Source of the DNA: Spirochaetota bacterium
GTDB taxonomy: Bacteria > Spirochaetota > Spirochaetia > CADAEX01
Direction: 5' to 3'
NCBI GenBank assembly: GCA_009786125.1
Contig: WQTU01000139.1
Span: 72,483-136,482 of the forward strand
Length of the DNA: 64,000 bases
A model generated the notes under the pieces. It saw only the letters and a program-made list of their open reading frames with translations. It ran no database searches and was not told where the DNA came from. Positions 51,554-60,102 of this stretch are shown piece after piece (within the stretch, counting starts at the first letter, position 1; the number at the start of each line of letters is the position of its first letter). The translations under genes were made by a program, and so were the position numbers.

Positions 51554-52888
51554 TTATTGCAAAAACCCTCTTATCATTTCAATCATTTTATCAAGCATTT
51601 CTGTAGTCATGCCGGGATACACACCAATCCAGAAGGTATCACTCATAATGCGATCCGTTGTTTCCAATGTCCCAACAACACGATATCCAGTGCCTGCTTT
51701 TCGCAGTTCATTAAAACATGGTTGTTTTATTAAATTTCCGGCAAAAAGCATCCTCGTCTGGATATTCTTGTTTTCAAGATGCCGGACAAGTTTATTACGA
51801 TCAACACCTTTTTTGCATGTAATTAAAAAACCAAACCAGCTTGGATCTGAATGCGGCGCTGCTTCGGGTAAAACTAATTTATCTTGTAAATCCTTCAGTC
51901 CACTATATAGGCGCTGCCAGTTAGATTTACGCTTTTCTATAAAAGAAGGAAACTTTTCTAGTTGCGCGCACCCTATAGCAGCTTGCATATCCGTGGCTTT
52001 CAAATTATATCCAAAATGGCTGTAAACATATTTATGATCATATCCAAATGGCAGCTCACCGCACTGCTGACTAAACCGCTGCCCGCAGAGATTATCCTTG
52101 CCCGAAGGGCAAACACAGTCTCTTCCCCAGTCTCGTAACGATAACATTATCTTATGAAGCAAAGGATCTGAGGTATACACTGCTCCGCCTTCGCCCATAG
52201 TCATATGGTGGGGCGGGTAAAAACTAGAAGTTCCGATATCTCCAATAGTTCCAGTATATTTTATAATGCCATCTATAGCATAGATCGAACCTAAAGCATC
52301 GCAGTTGTCCTCTATAAGCCATAGATTATGGTTAGAACAAAAAGCCTTTATTGTATGTAGGTCAAAAGGATTGCCCAATGTATGTGCCAGCATTATAGCC
52401 TTTGTTTTTTGGGATAAGGCTTTTTCCAGTTGTGAAACATCAATATTGTATTGGGGGATGGTAACATCTACAAATACCGGTACTGCCCCGAATTGCAAAA
52501 TAGGTGTAACGGTAGTAGGAAAACCAGCAGCAACAGTTATTACTTCATCGCCTCGTTTTATAGCCCGTTCGCCCAACAAAGGAGATGTGAGTGCCATAAA
52601 AGCAATAAGGTTTGCAGAGGAGCCAGAGTTAACCAGTGCGCAGAAAGGTATTTGAAGATAATCAGCAAGCTTTTTTTCAAATTGCTCGGCATAACGCCCG
52701 GAAGTAAGCCAGAACTCCAGAGAACTGTCAATTAAGTTTACTATTTCATTTTCGTCAAAAACTCTGGTCGCATAAGTTATGCGATCCCCATCTTTGTACT
52801 GTGGTTGCTGCATGAATGTCTTGCAATATTCTTTCACACTGTTAAGGATATGCTGTGCAGCTTGTTCTTTGGTCATAGATTCAAACAT
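51554..52888 (-). CDS. rfbH: CDP-4-keto-6-deoxy-D-glucose 3-dehydrase (E1)
   Basis: This 444-aa PMP/[2Fe-2S] enzyme has the aminotransferase fold, but the catalytic Lys is replaced by His in SSFYPPHHMTMGEGGAV (about 219-235), the hallmark of E1. Cysteines DCVCPSGKDNLCGQRF and the following QQCG (about 250-275) can bind the iron-sulfur cluster. It removes the C3 hydroxyl of CDP-4-keto-6-deoxyglucose and needs an electron-donating reductase (E3, RfbI/DdhD), which is not in this block. I chose ATG 52888, with GGAGA upstream and an 8-base overlap with rfbG, over a start 12 codons earlier. Its stop is followed directly by the YerE-like start. Confidence 0.92.
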   Translation of the reverse strand: MFESMTKEQAAQHILNSVKEYCKTFMQQPQYKDGDRITYATRVFDENEIVNLIDSSLEFWLTSGRYAEQFEKKLADYLQIPFCALVNSGSSANLIAFMALTSPLLGERAIKRGDEVITVAAGFPTTVTPILQFGAVPVFVDVTIPQYNIDVSQLEKALSQKTKAIMLAHTLGNPFDLHTIKAFCSNHNLWLIEDNCDALGSIYAIDGIIKYTGTIGDIGTSSFYPPHHMTMGEGGAVYTSDPLLHKIMLSLRDWGRDCVCPSGKDNLCGQRFSQQCGELPFGYDHKYVYSHFGYNLKATDMQAAIGCAQLEKFPSFIEKRKSNWQRLYSGLKDLQDKLVLPEAAPHSDPSWFGFLITCKKGVDRNKLVRHLENKNIQTRMLFAGNLIKQPCFNELRKAGTGYRVVGTLETTDRIMSDTFWIGVYPGMTTEMLDKMIEMIRGFLQ

Positions 52889-53942
52889 ATTGTTCTCCAA
52901 AATACTCGTGTATCTGCCGTTCAACGCAAGTTAATCTTTCATTATCTGTATTGACTTTAGCAAATTCCACGGTTTTTTCAACTGCTGTCTTAATACCCCA
53001 GCGAGGTTTCCATCCCAAGACTACTTTTGATTTTGAGCAATCCAGCTTCAAGAAATTAGCCTCGTGAGGACCACTGTCTCCCTGAACGCGCCATATTGCA
53101 TCATGCCCCCAGGCAGTGCAGAACAACTCAGCAAGCATCCCAGTTGTAACGCAGCCTTCATCATCAGGACCAAAATTATATGCACCTGCAAGGGGTTTAT
53201 TGTTATATTGTTTTTCTGCAAGAAGCAAGTACCCCGAAATACACTCCAATACATGTTGATACGGGCGTGTAGAATGCGGGTTGCGTACAACAATTTCCTT
53301 TTCTTCGCTTGCTGCCCGAATACAGTCAGGAATAATTCTGTCCGCGGCATAATCCCCGCCGCCTATAACATTGCCAGAACGAGCAGTAGATATAGCAGGA
53401 GAGTTTTTATCCGAAAAAAAGGCATTTTTGTAGCTATACGTTACCAGCTCACTGCAAGACTTGCTGTTTGAATAGGGATCAAATCCGCAAAGATTTTCGT
53501 TTTCCCGATATCCCCAATGCCACTCTTTATTTTCATACACTTTATCGGTAGTAATATTCACAAATGATTTTACTGATTGAGTAAGCCGAGTCGCCTCAAG
53601 GATATTTATAGTTCCCATAACATTTGTTTCATAGGTAAGAACAGGTTCGCGATAAGAACAACGCACCAGCGGCTGCGCAGCCATATGAAAAATGATTTCT
53701 GGCTTAGCTTCTCGCACAGACTTAATCAAAATATCTCTATTGCGAATATCTCCGACAATAGAACGGATTTTTTTTTCTATTCCTGTTTGCTCAAAAAGAG
53801 ATGGATTCGTTGGTGGCTCAAGTGCATAACCTGTTATATCAGCCCCGGCGTTAATCAAAATATGACACAGCCAAGCTCCCTTAAAACCTGTATGTCCGGT
53901 TAGAAAAACTTTTTTCTCTTTAAAAAAAGAAATGTCTATCAT
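52881..53942 (-). CDS. rfbG: CDP-glucose 4,6-dehydratase
   Basis: This 353-aa extended SDR converts CDP-glucose to CDP-4-keto-6-deoxy-D-glucose. It has KVFLTGHTGFKGAWLCHIL (about 10-28, the GHTGFKG variant typical of this enzyme), IIFHMAAQPLVRCSYREPVL (about 79-98), ITTDKVYENKEWHWGYREN and SNSKSCSELVTYSY. It lies one base after rfbF and overlaps rfbH by 8 bases, so the three form a tight translation unit. Confidence 0.95.
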   Translation of the reverse strand: MIDISFFKEKKVFLTGHTGFKGAWLCHILINAGADITGYALEPPTNPSLFEQTGIEKKIRSIVGDIRNRDILIKSVREAKPEIIFHMAAQPLVRCSYREPVLTYETNVMGTINILEATRLTQSVKSFVNITTDKVYENKEWHWGYRENENLCGFDPYSNSKSCSELVTYSYKNAFFSDKNSPAISTARSGNVIGGGDYAADRIIPDCIRAASEEKEIVVRNPHSTRPYQHVLECISGYLLLAEKQYNNKPLAGAYNFGPDDEGCVTTGMLAELFCTAWGHDAIWRVQGDSGPHEANFLKLDCSKSKVVLGWKPRWGIKTAVEKTVEFAKVNTDNERLTCVERQIHEYFGEQYV

Positions 53943-53943
53943 T

Positions 53944-54723
53944 TTATTTTAACCATAATGCCCAGGGAGCTTTTCCTTTTGTCCACAGATTGGTTAATTC
54001 ATTTTTATCATGTAAAGTATCCATTGCCTTCCAAAAACCCGAATGCTTATACGCATTTAATTGCCCATCTTCAGCTAATTGCTCCATTGGCTTCCGCTCC
54101 AAAATTGTTGTTTCGCCTTCTGCTAGATAATCAAAAACTTGTGGTTCCATTATAAAAAAGCCACCATTGATCCAATTATCATCACCAATTGGTTTCTCCC
54201 TAAAAGAAGTAATACTTCCGTTTTCTGTTATCGAAATAGCACCAAATTTCCCAGTTGGCTGAACCGCGGTAAGTGTTGCAATTTTTTGCTTTTTCACATG
54301 ATAATCCAACAATGCTGGAACATTTACATCGCTTACTCCATCTCCATAGGTAAGCATGAATCGCTCGTTCCCCAAAAAACCTTTCGCCTTCAAAAGTCTG
54401 CCTCCAGTCATGGTATCCTGTCCGGTGTAGAGCATGGTAACTTTCCATGGTTCGCTTCTTATATTATGAAGCTCAACTGTATTATCTGTCATATCAATAG
54501 TGATATCTGAATATCGTGTGTAATAATTTATAAAATAATCCTTAATAACATGGGACTTATAGCCGGTAAGAACCACAAATTCGTTAAAACCCCAATAGGA
54601 GTATGTCTTCATGATATGCCAAAGAATCGGACGACCGCCAATTTCTACCATGGGCTTGGGGAGTAAATTTGTCTCTTCGGAAAGGCGAGTTCCATAACCG
54701 CCTGCTAAAATTGCTATTTTCAT
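53944..54723 (-). CDS. rfbF: Glucose-1-phosphate cytidylyltransferase
   Basis: This 259-aa enzyme makes CDP-glucose from glucose-1-phosphate and CTP. It has IAILAGGYGTRLSEETNLLP (about 3-22), KPMVEIGGRPILWHIMKTYS (about 23-42), FVVLTGYKSHVIKDYFINYY, FMLTYGDGVSDVNVPALLDY (metal Asp, about 123-142) and FREKPIGDDNWINGGFFI. All are diagnostic. It opens the CDP-sugar block and overlaps the FkbM methyltransferase gene upstream by 4 bases. Confidence 0.95.
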   Translation of the reverse strand: MKIAILAGGYGTRLSEETNLLPKPMVEIGGRPILWHIMKTYSYWGFNEFVVLTGYKSHVIKDYFINYYTRYSDITIDMTDNTVELHNIRSEPWKVTMLYTGQDTMTGGRLLKAKGFLGNERFMLTYGDGVSDVNVPALLDYHVKKQKIATLTAVQPTGKFGAISITENGSITSFREKPIGDDNWINGGFFIMEPQVFDYLAEGETTILERKPMEQLAEDGQLNAYKHSGFWKAMDTLHDKNELTNLWTKGKAPWALWLK

Positions 54724-55511
54724 AAATAAATATAATAATTAGAGCTAAAACTATTTGGCACAAACATTGTATCTAATCCCAATTTTAAATATACTTTATA
54801 TCCTCGTTCTTTCATGAAATTTTCTAGTGTATTACCCCCATCATTGTCTTCTACTGTTATTAGACCAAAGCTAAAATAATCAAAATCTATAGTTTTTAAA
54901 ATAGGTATTTCGGCGCCCTCTGCATCTAAAGATAGAAAGTCTATATGTTTTCTATCTGGATAATTTTTCATTAAATCTGAAAACGTTAAAGTTTTAACAA
55001 ATATTTTTTCAATTTTACCCTTTTCATAAGTTATATGATTCTTGTGTGCATCAGTCATTTGGCTGCTCAAAACACTAAGCATATCTGCTCCTATAACACG
55101 ATCAAATTCTAAATTTTTTTCACTTATATCAAAAATAGCTACATTATAACAATCACAATGGCGATTTGCTCTTAGTTTATTAAATATATCCGGTAAAGGC
55201 TCTACGCAAATACCTTGCCAGCCGAGTTTTTCAAAAATCAAAGTGTTATTAATTGTTTTACCATCGTTGGCACCGACATCAACGAAGAACCCTTCTTTTT
55301 TGCCACCAAAGAACATATATGCAATCATATCTTGATTGACCTGTCCATAAAAATCTACGCCTGTAGTCATTTTTATGGCTTGTTTTAAAAGTGTTTTTAT
55401 TATTAGATTTTGATGTTCAAGGGTTTGGAGTTGACGTTCAAGGATTTGAAATCGGTTATCAGTCTGCTTGAAAAAAAGTCTTTTTATAATTTTTTTTATC
55501 ATATTTTTCAT
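54720..55511 (-). CDS. FkbM family methyltransferase
   Basis: This 263-aa protein has a basic, amphipathic N-terminal helix and coiled-coil-like stretch (about 1-45) followed by the FkbM domain: GFFVDVGANDGKTINNTLIF (SAM motif I, about 73-92), KLGWQGICVEPLPDIFNKLR (about 94-113) and IDFLSLDAEGAEIPILKTID (about 188-207). Members O-methylate sugars or polyketides. Here it may methylate a sugar of the exported glycan, perhaps as a capping step for Wzt recognition; that is inference. It overlaps rfbF by 4 bases and lies 79 bp after wzt. Confidence 0.85.
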   Translation of the reverse strand: MKNMIKKIIKRLFFKQTDNRFQILERQLQTLEHQNLIIKTLLKQAIKMTTGVDFYGQVNQDMIAYMFFGGKKEGFFVDVGANDGKTINNTLIFEKLGWQGICVEPLPDIFNKLRANRHCDCYNVAIFDISEKNLEFDRVIGADMLSVLSSQMTDAHKNHITYEKGKIEKIFVKTLTFSDLMKNYPDRKHIDFLSLDAEGAEIPILKTIDFDYFSFGLITVEDNDGGNTLENFMKERGYKVYLKLGLDTMFVPNSFSSNYYIYL

Positions 55512-55590
55512 TTTTTTAGGTTTCCAAAGGATTATTTTGGGGCTTTAGAACAGATTCCCATTTATCATCATAATAATTTTTCACATGCAG

Positions 55591-56868
55591 TCAATTAGTA
55601 TACCAATCAAGTTTGGGAGCAATAGGGGTTTTATAATGAGCTGAGAGGTTCATTGTTGTATTTGAAACAACACTTACCCTTAATGCAATTGTATACGTGG
55701 TGGAATCAATAATATTTCTTTCATTATTTATACCAACTGCTAATGAAATATTGTACTCTTGTTTATTCAGAAGATTTTTTGGAATTATGCAATAAAGAGT
55801 ATTTAAACCTATTGCTGGCCGATAGTTATTGTTATACTCTCGCGGGCTTGATATAAATAAATAAGCACCGTCAATAGTGGAAAATACATAATATAATTCA
55901 AAATTAGGTGACTTTTCTTTTATTTCAAATGCCAACTTAAGCTTATAATTTTTATCTGCACAAATAGGTGTTGTTATTTCAGCTCCATCTTCTTCTTGTA
56001 ATTCTAGGCTTATTGGAGTAAAGCTTGGGTCATTGTATTCTCCAGTGTTTACCCACCTTAATGTTTTAATCTTTGCAGAAAAATCAACTAAATAATCAGT
56101 TACTAGTTTATCAACATTATTTGACATTTCTTTTATTTTCCCTCTTTCCAATACAATTCCACAATTACACAAACTCTTCACAGATACCATATTATGGCTC
56201 ACAAATATTATCGTTCGCCCTTCGCCTGTACTCAACCCTTTCATCTTGCCAAGTGCTTTATTCTGAAACTCTGCGTCTCCCACAGCAAGAACTTCGTCTG
56301 CTATTAAAATATCTGTCTCAAGATGCGCTGCAACTGCAAAGCCGAGGCGTACCGTCATACCGCTGGAATAGCGTTTTACAGGGGTGTCTAAATGTTTTTC
56401 TATTCCTGCAAAGTCAACAATTTCATCCAGCTTTCTGCTTACTTCGTGGCGGTTCATTCCAAGAATTGCGCCATTAAGATAAATATTTTCCCTGCCTGTA
56501 AGTTCTGGATGGAAGCCTGTTCCAACTTCCAAAAGAGAGCCTACGCGGCCTTTTATTTTTGCAATACCTTTTGTTGGGCTTGTTATTCGCGAAAGAATTT
56601 TTAAAAGCGTGGATTTACCAGCTCCATTTTTTCCTATTATACCTACGCGCTCTCCTGCTTTTATTTCCATAGAAATATCAATAAGCGCAAGAAAGCTCTC
56701 TTTTTCTGCTTTTTCTGTATGCTGCGCAGATATAAGGGAATTGGGATCTTCTTTTCCTCTTATTCTTGCCCACCAGGATTGTAAGTCCCTGTAAAGAGTG
56801 CCATGGCTTATTACGCCAAGTTTATATTCTTTATAAAGATTTTCTATTTTTATTACTGTTTGTGACAT
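55591..56868 (-). CDS. wzt: Polysaccharide ABC exporter ATPase with C-terminal glycan-binding domain
   Basis: This 425-aa protein is the ATPase of the Wzm/Wzt exporter. The N-terminal domain has IIGKNGAGKSTLLKILSRIT (Walker A, about 73-92), VGSLLEVGTGFHPELTGREN, VKRYSSGMTVRLGFAVAAHL (signature, about 162-181), DILIADEVLAVGD (Walker B) and VSHNM. Residues about 265-425 form a Wzt_C-like beta domain that in O9a-type systems binds the modified glycan end. Such exporters move chains completed on undecaprenyl diphosphate. An inserted AAA-ATPase gene separates wzt from wzm, and a copy of the first seven codons (MSQTVIK) remains upstream of that gene at 58543-58576. Confidence 0.93.
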   Translation of the reverse strand: MSQTVIKIENLYKEYKLGVISHGTLYRDLQSWWARIRGKEDPNSLISAQHTEKAEKESFLALIDISMEIKAGERVGIIGKNGAGKSTLLKILSRITSPTKGIAKIKGRVGSLLEVGTGFHPELTGRENIYLNGAILGMNRHEVSRKLDEIVDFAGIEKHLDTPVKRYSSGMTVRLGFAVAAHLETDILIADEVLAVGDAEFQNKALGKMKGLSTGEGRTIIFVSHNMVSVKSLCNCGIVLERGKIKEMSNNVDKLVTDYLVDFSAKIKTLRWVNTGEYNDPSFTPISLELQEEDGAEITTPICADKNYKLKLAFEIKEKSPNFELYYVFSTIDGAYLFISSPREYNNNYRPAIGLNTLYCIIPKNLLNKQEYNISLAVGINNERNIIDSTTYTIALRVSVVSNTTMNLSAHYKTPIAPKLDWYTN

Positions 56869-56881
56869 TTTATTCTCTTTT
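56848..56881. repeat. 34-bp direct repeat, copy A (functional wzt start)
   Basis: This 34-bp segment holds the wzt Shine-Dalgarno region, its ATG and the next codons (MSQTVIK). It is identical to 58543-58576. The two copies flank the AAA-ATPase gene, at a distance of 1695 bp. Confidence 0.95.
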
Positions 56882-56916
56882 TATAATTATTTTGCTTGCC
56901 GATACTTATGGCCAAA

Positions 56917-58494
56917 CTACGCTCCAACAACGGTAATAAGTTTTCCGTTATAATTTTTCGGTTGTATATAGATTTTTTCATCCCATGATTTTTTAGTGTC
57001 CCTGTCAAATACAACAAGCCATCCTTCATCGGCTCCGCATTTTTCCATGTATTCAAAAGTTTGGACTATACCGTCTGTAATGGTTTTTTCATTTCGCAAG
57101 ATTTTGATTTCGATGGGGTATTTTTGTCCGTCATAGACAATACACAAATCCGCTCGTTTGCTGCCTAAAGCCATTTCGCGAGTAATTTGTCCGCCGCCGT
57201 TCATTACTCTTTGCAAAAACGCCTGCAAGACAAGGTGCGGAGCAGCTTCGGCATATTGAAAAATCTTTTCCTCATAACGATTTATCCAGATTTCGCTGTT
57301 TTCCCGCCAGAAAGCTTGGAAATCTCGCAACAGAAAACCCATGTCCATTTTCCCGGCTTTTAAATAACGCGGTACGGTGTAGTTTACTAAACTTAATTCT
57401 ATTGATTCCTGCGGTTCTTCGCTTAAAAATCTAACAATTATCTCCGCATATATAGGATTTGCCGGTATGGTTGGCTCACCTTTTTCACCCTTAATTAGTC
57501 CTAAATCTTTTACATATAAATAATCGTCCGAAGTCCTGGCTTCGCTTTCCTCTCCCAAAATAAGCGGCTCTATAACTTTACGAACTCTTGGCTCTTTTAG
57601 CCTTTCAAGCAAACTGTCAAAGTGAGTCGGTCTTGTAAGAATTAAATTTTGGATAGCAGCTTCTGCCATCTCCTTTGTGACAGATATTGAATAATCATTT
57701 TTAAGTATTTCTTCTGTAATCTCCCTAGCAATGGCATTTACAAGCCAGGGTTGTCCGCAAGTCTGTTCGAAGATATACTCTATTGCCTCAGGCTTAAAAA
57801 TCTGTTTTGTGTCTATAGCATGCATAAAGTAAAGATTTTTTATATCAGTATGAGCAAAGGCAGGCAATGTTATTGATTTTGTAACAATATTAAATGGGCT
57901 TGAGCTGCCTAATGTATAGCTGTCCGGACGAACCTGCGCTTTGTAGTCTCTGATATTTCTCATTCCAGCCAAAGCAATGCTGTGAACAAATGGAATATTT
58001 CCCCTGGAAACAAATCCATCCCGCAATTGCCGCAAAAAAGTTATTAAAGTTCCGTTTGAAAGGCAGTCCGCTTCATCAAAAAAAATAACCAGTGGTTTAT
58101 CTAGCTGCCGACAGTACCTTGTAAGTGCAGACTTTAATACGCCTGAGGTATGGCTATAATCAGCATCTTTTGCAAACCCATCCGGCAAACCTTGTATTTC
58201 TATACAAGATTTTATTGTTTTAACTATTTCCGGGATTCCCTTTTCCGGATCGTTAAACTCATGTACTGCTTCCAGCGAACAATACAGAGCATAATATTTT
58301 TTATGAGCATTTAAATAATTTGTAAATTCCCAAAGCAATGTCGTTTTTCCGCTTTGTCTTGATGAATGTATAACAAAATAATGTTCTTTCTCTATAAGAT
58401 TGAGTATTTCTTCGCCCCCTCTTTCTGCAGCATCAATCATGTAATGTTTTCTGGGATAGCAGGGACCAGCAATATTAAAATAACGTTTATTCAA
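56917..58494 (-). CDS. AAA-like ATPase fused to a PD-(D/E)XK nuclease-like domain
   Basis: This 525-aa protein has Walker A in HSSRQSGKTTLLWEFTNYL (about 44-62), Walker B LVIFFDEADCLSNG (about 132-145) and a sensor-like IALAGMRNIRDYK (about 166-178). Near the C-terminus, RADLCIVYDGQKYPIEIKIL (about 449-468) gives the D-(E)xK core of a restriction-like fold. This is the composition of the AAA-ATPase/DUF1703-like family, common in Bacteroidetes and Spirochaetes genomes and of unknown role. The start is TTG at 58494 with GGAGA 5 nt upstream. It lies between two 34-bp copies of the wzt start, which marks it as an insertion into the wzm-wzt operon. Confidence 0.82.
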   Translation of the reverse strand: MNKRYFNIAGPCYPRKHYMIDAAERGGEEILNLIEKEHYFVIHSSRQSGKTTLLWEFTNYLNAHKKYYALYCSLEAVHEFNDPEKGIPEIVKTIKSCIEIQGLPDGFAKDADYSHTSGVLKSALTRYCRQLDKPLVIFFDEADCLSNGTLITFLRQLRDGFVSRGNIPFVHSIALAGMRNIRDYKAQVRPDSYTLGSSSPFNIVTKSITLPAFAHTDIKNLYFMHAIDTKQIFKPEAIEYIFEQTCGQPWLVNAIAREITEEILKNDYSISVTKEMAEAAIQNLILTRPTHFDSLLERLKEPRVRKVIEPLILGEESEARTSDDYLYVKDLGLIKGEKGEPTIPANPIYAEIIVRFLSEEPQESIELSLVNYTVPRYLKAGKMDMGFLLRDFQAFWRENSEIWINRYEEKIFQYAEAAPHLVLQAFLQRVMNGGGQITREMALGSKRADLCIVYDGQKYPIEIKILRNEKTITDGIVQTFEYMEKCGADEGWLVVFDRDTKKSWDEKIYIQPKNYNGKLITVVGA

Positions 58495-58542
58495 ATCTAT
58501 CTCCGCTTTATTTTCTTTTCATAAATTTATGCCTAAATCAAA

Positions 58543-58576
58543 TTTTATTACTGTTTGTGACATTTTATTCTCTTTT
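58543..58576. repeat. 34-bp direct repeat, copy B (orphan wzt start)
   Basis: This segment is identical to 56848-56881. On the minus strand it gives a Shine-Dalgarno, ATG and MSQTVIK, then diverges (FDLG) and ends in a stop after 14 codons. It overlaps the stop codon of the upstream ATP-binding-protein gene, so it was probably the original wzt start. Confidence 0.93.
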
Positions 58577-60095
58577 ATGTATTTTTAATTTTCCAGTACC
58601 CGCTTCTATCTGAGCCTACTCGCTTAATTAAACCTTTTAGTTTAAGTTTGGATAGATTAACTCTTACATTATCTGATGTAATACCAACAATATCAGATAG
58701 CTCTTCTGAAGTAATATGCTGGTTTTTTCCTATCTCTTCAATAATTTTTCTCTGGTTTTTAGACAGTTTTTCTGTGTTGTTTTTTGTGTTGTTTTTTGTG
58801 TTGTTTTCTGTGTTGTTTTTTGTGTTGTTTTTTGTGTTGTTTTCTGTGTTGTTTTTTGTGTTGTTTTCTGTGTTGTTTTCTGTGTTGTTTTCTGTGTTGT
58901 TTTCTGTCCCCTTTTCAATTTCACTTACCTTTATTTCATTTTCTCTCTGCAAAGTAACTTGATTGTCTTTATTAACATCAACAACTTTTTCGTTATATAA
59001 AATTACTTGAAACCCATTTGATATTTCATTAAAATCCGGTTCTTTTATACCATACTCTTTGCAAATTTTACGAACTCGCATAATGCCGGAGCCATAGCGT
59101 TCTATCATGCCAACTTCTTTAAAAGCCTTAGCTATTAGTTTATTGCGGGTTTTTGAAGTGTAGTTTCCGGAAAGTAAGTCTTGTATGGTTATCCCGTCAT
59201 ACAGTTTTCCGGGATTATAAAATTCAATTCTGTTGTCAAAAATTTTTACTATGCCTGCCGAACTCTCTCTATAATCGCGATGAACAACCATATTAATAAC
59301 AATTTCGCGAATAGCATCCAACGGATAATCAAACCGCTCTGTGCGCTGCGGCTCGCCGGTAATTATATATTCCAGCATCAAGTGTTTTTTAATAAAAGCA
59401 ATAATTTCTTCTACTTCTTTGAATAAATCTGTATTAAGAGAAATGCTATCAATAATTGTTATGTCGCTTTTAAAACGTCCAACTTGTACATCACTAATAG
59501 TGCAATAATCTTTTGCAAACAAAAGATATGCGCCAAAGGTAACTTTGCCATCTCGTAAAATTTCCATCTTATTTAGAATTTCTGTATCAGATAATTCAAG
59601 TTGCTGAATGCCGTCGTTTTGTTTAATTTTGTTAGTAAATTTTGCTATTTTTTCTTTACACAAATTTTTTTCTGAATGGTTTGGGTCTAAATAAAAATCC
59701 CAACTTGAATTTATGGTTTTTAAATACTCATTGGCTATTTCGTCTATACTAAGCAAATGATTTGATGCATTAATGCGTTTGTAATATTTCCCTTGCATAG
59801 AAACTGGTTTTATTGGATATTCAGGAATAGATAAAACAATAACTTTTTTACTCTCAATATCTATAATTTCTGCATCCGGAATAATTGACGGCGATGTTTT
59901 GCCTTTGGTCTCATTAATAAATTGTGAAATAGTTTCTTTGCCGAGAGATATGCCAATTACATTTGAATTATCTGCAACACCTATATAAACAGAGCCTCCT
60001 TTAGCATTAGTAAAAGCAACCAGTGTTTCAATTACGCTATTGTTAAGCGTTAGCTTAAACTCTGTCTTGTCAGATTCTTTGTTTGGTATTAACAC
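58575..60095 (-). CDS. AlbA_2/Schlafen-type ATP-binding putative regulator with NNT(E/K) repeats
   Basis: This 506-aa protein has an N-terminal AlbA_2 domain (IPNKESDKTEFKLTLNNSVI, AFTNAKGGSVYIGVADNSN), a GHKL-like ATPase (IREIVINMVVHRDYRESSAG, about 270-289; FDNRIEFYNPGKL; IERYGSGIMRVR), eleven NNT(E/K) repeats (about 396-440) and a winged helix (NQRKIIEEIGKNQHITSEEL onwards). I chose GTG 60095, which aligns with the ATG of the relative at 25141; a TTG one codon earlier is possible. It lies 7 bp after the wzm stop, between wzm and wzt, with GAGG overlapping that stop. A cellular role is unknown. Confidence 0.82.
   Translation of the reverse strand: MLIPNKESDKTEFKLTLNNSVIETLVAFTNAKGGSVYIGVADNSNVIGISLGKETISQFINETKGKTSPSIIPDAEIIDIESKKVIVLSIPEYPIKPVSMQGKYYKRINASNHLLSIDEIANEYLKTINSSWDFYLDPNHSEKNLCKEKIAKFTNKIKQNDGIQQLELSDTEILNKMEILRDGKVTFGAYLLFAKDYCTISDVQVGRFKSDITIIDSISLNTDLFKEVEEIIAFIKKHLMLEYIITGEPQRTERFDYPLDAIREIVINMVVHRDYRESSAGIVKIFDNRIEFYNPGKLYDGITIQDLLSGNYTSKTRNKLIAKAFKEVGMIERYGSGIMRVRKICKEYGIKEPDFNEISNGFQVILYNEKVVDVNKDNQVTLQRENEIKVSEIEKGTENNTENNTENNTENNTKNNTENNTKNNTKNNTENNTKNNTKNNTEKLSKNQRKIIEEIGKNQHITSEELSDIVGITSDNVRVNLSKLKLKGLIKRVGSDRSGYWKIKNT
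58777..58908. repeat. 12-bp in-frame tandem repeat, 11 copies
   Basis: Eleven units of TTGTTTTTTGTG or TTGTTTTCTGTG encode NNTK or NNTE on the minus strand. The two unit types are interspersed, so the array has expanded more than once. It lies in the linker between the ATPase and winged-helix domains. Confidence 0.97.
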
Positions 60096-60102
60096 CAAAG
60101 CC

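Noticed and set aside
58648-59000. Plus-strand frames with repeated FVLF or VVFC
   Set aside because: These are the antisense of the 12-bp repeat array in the ATP-binding-protein gene, with no domain of their own.
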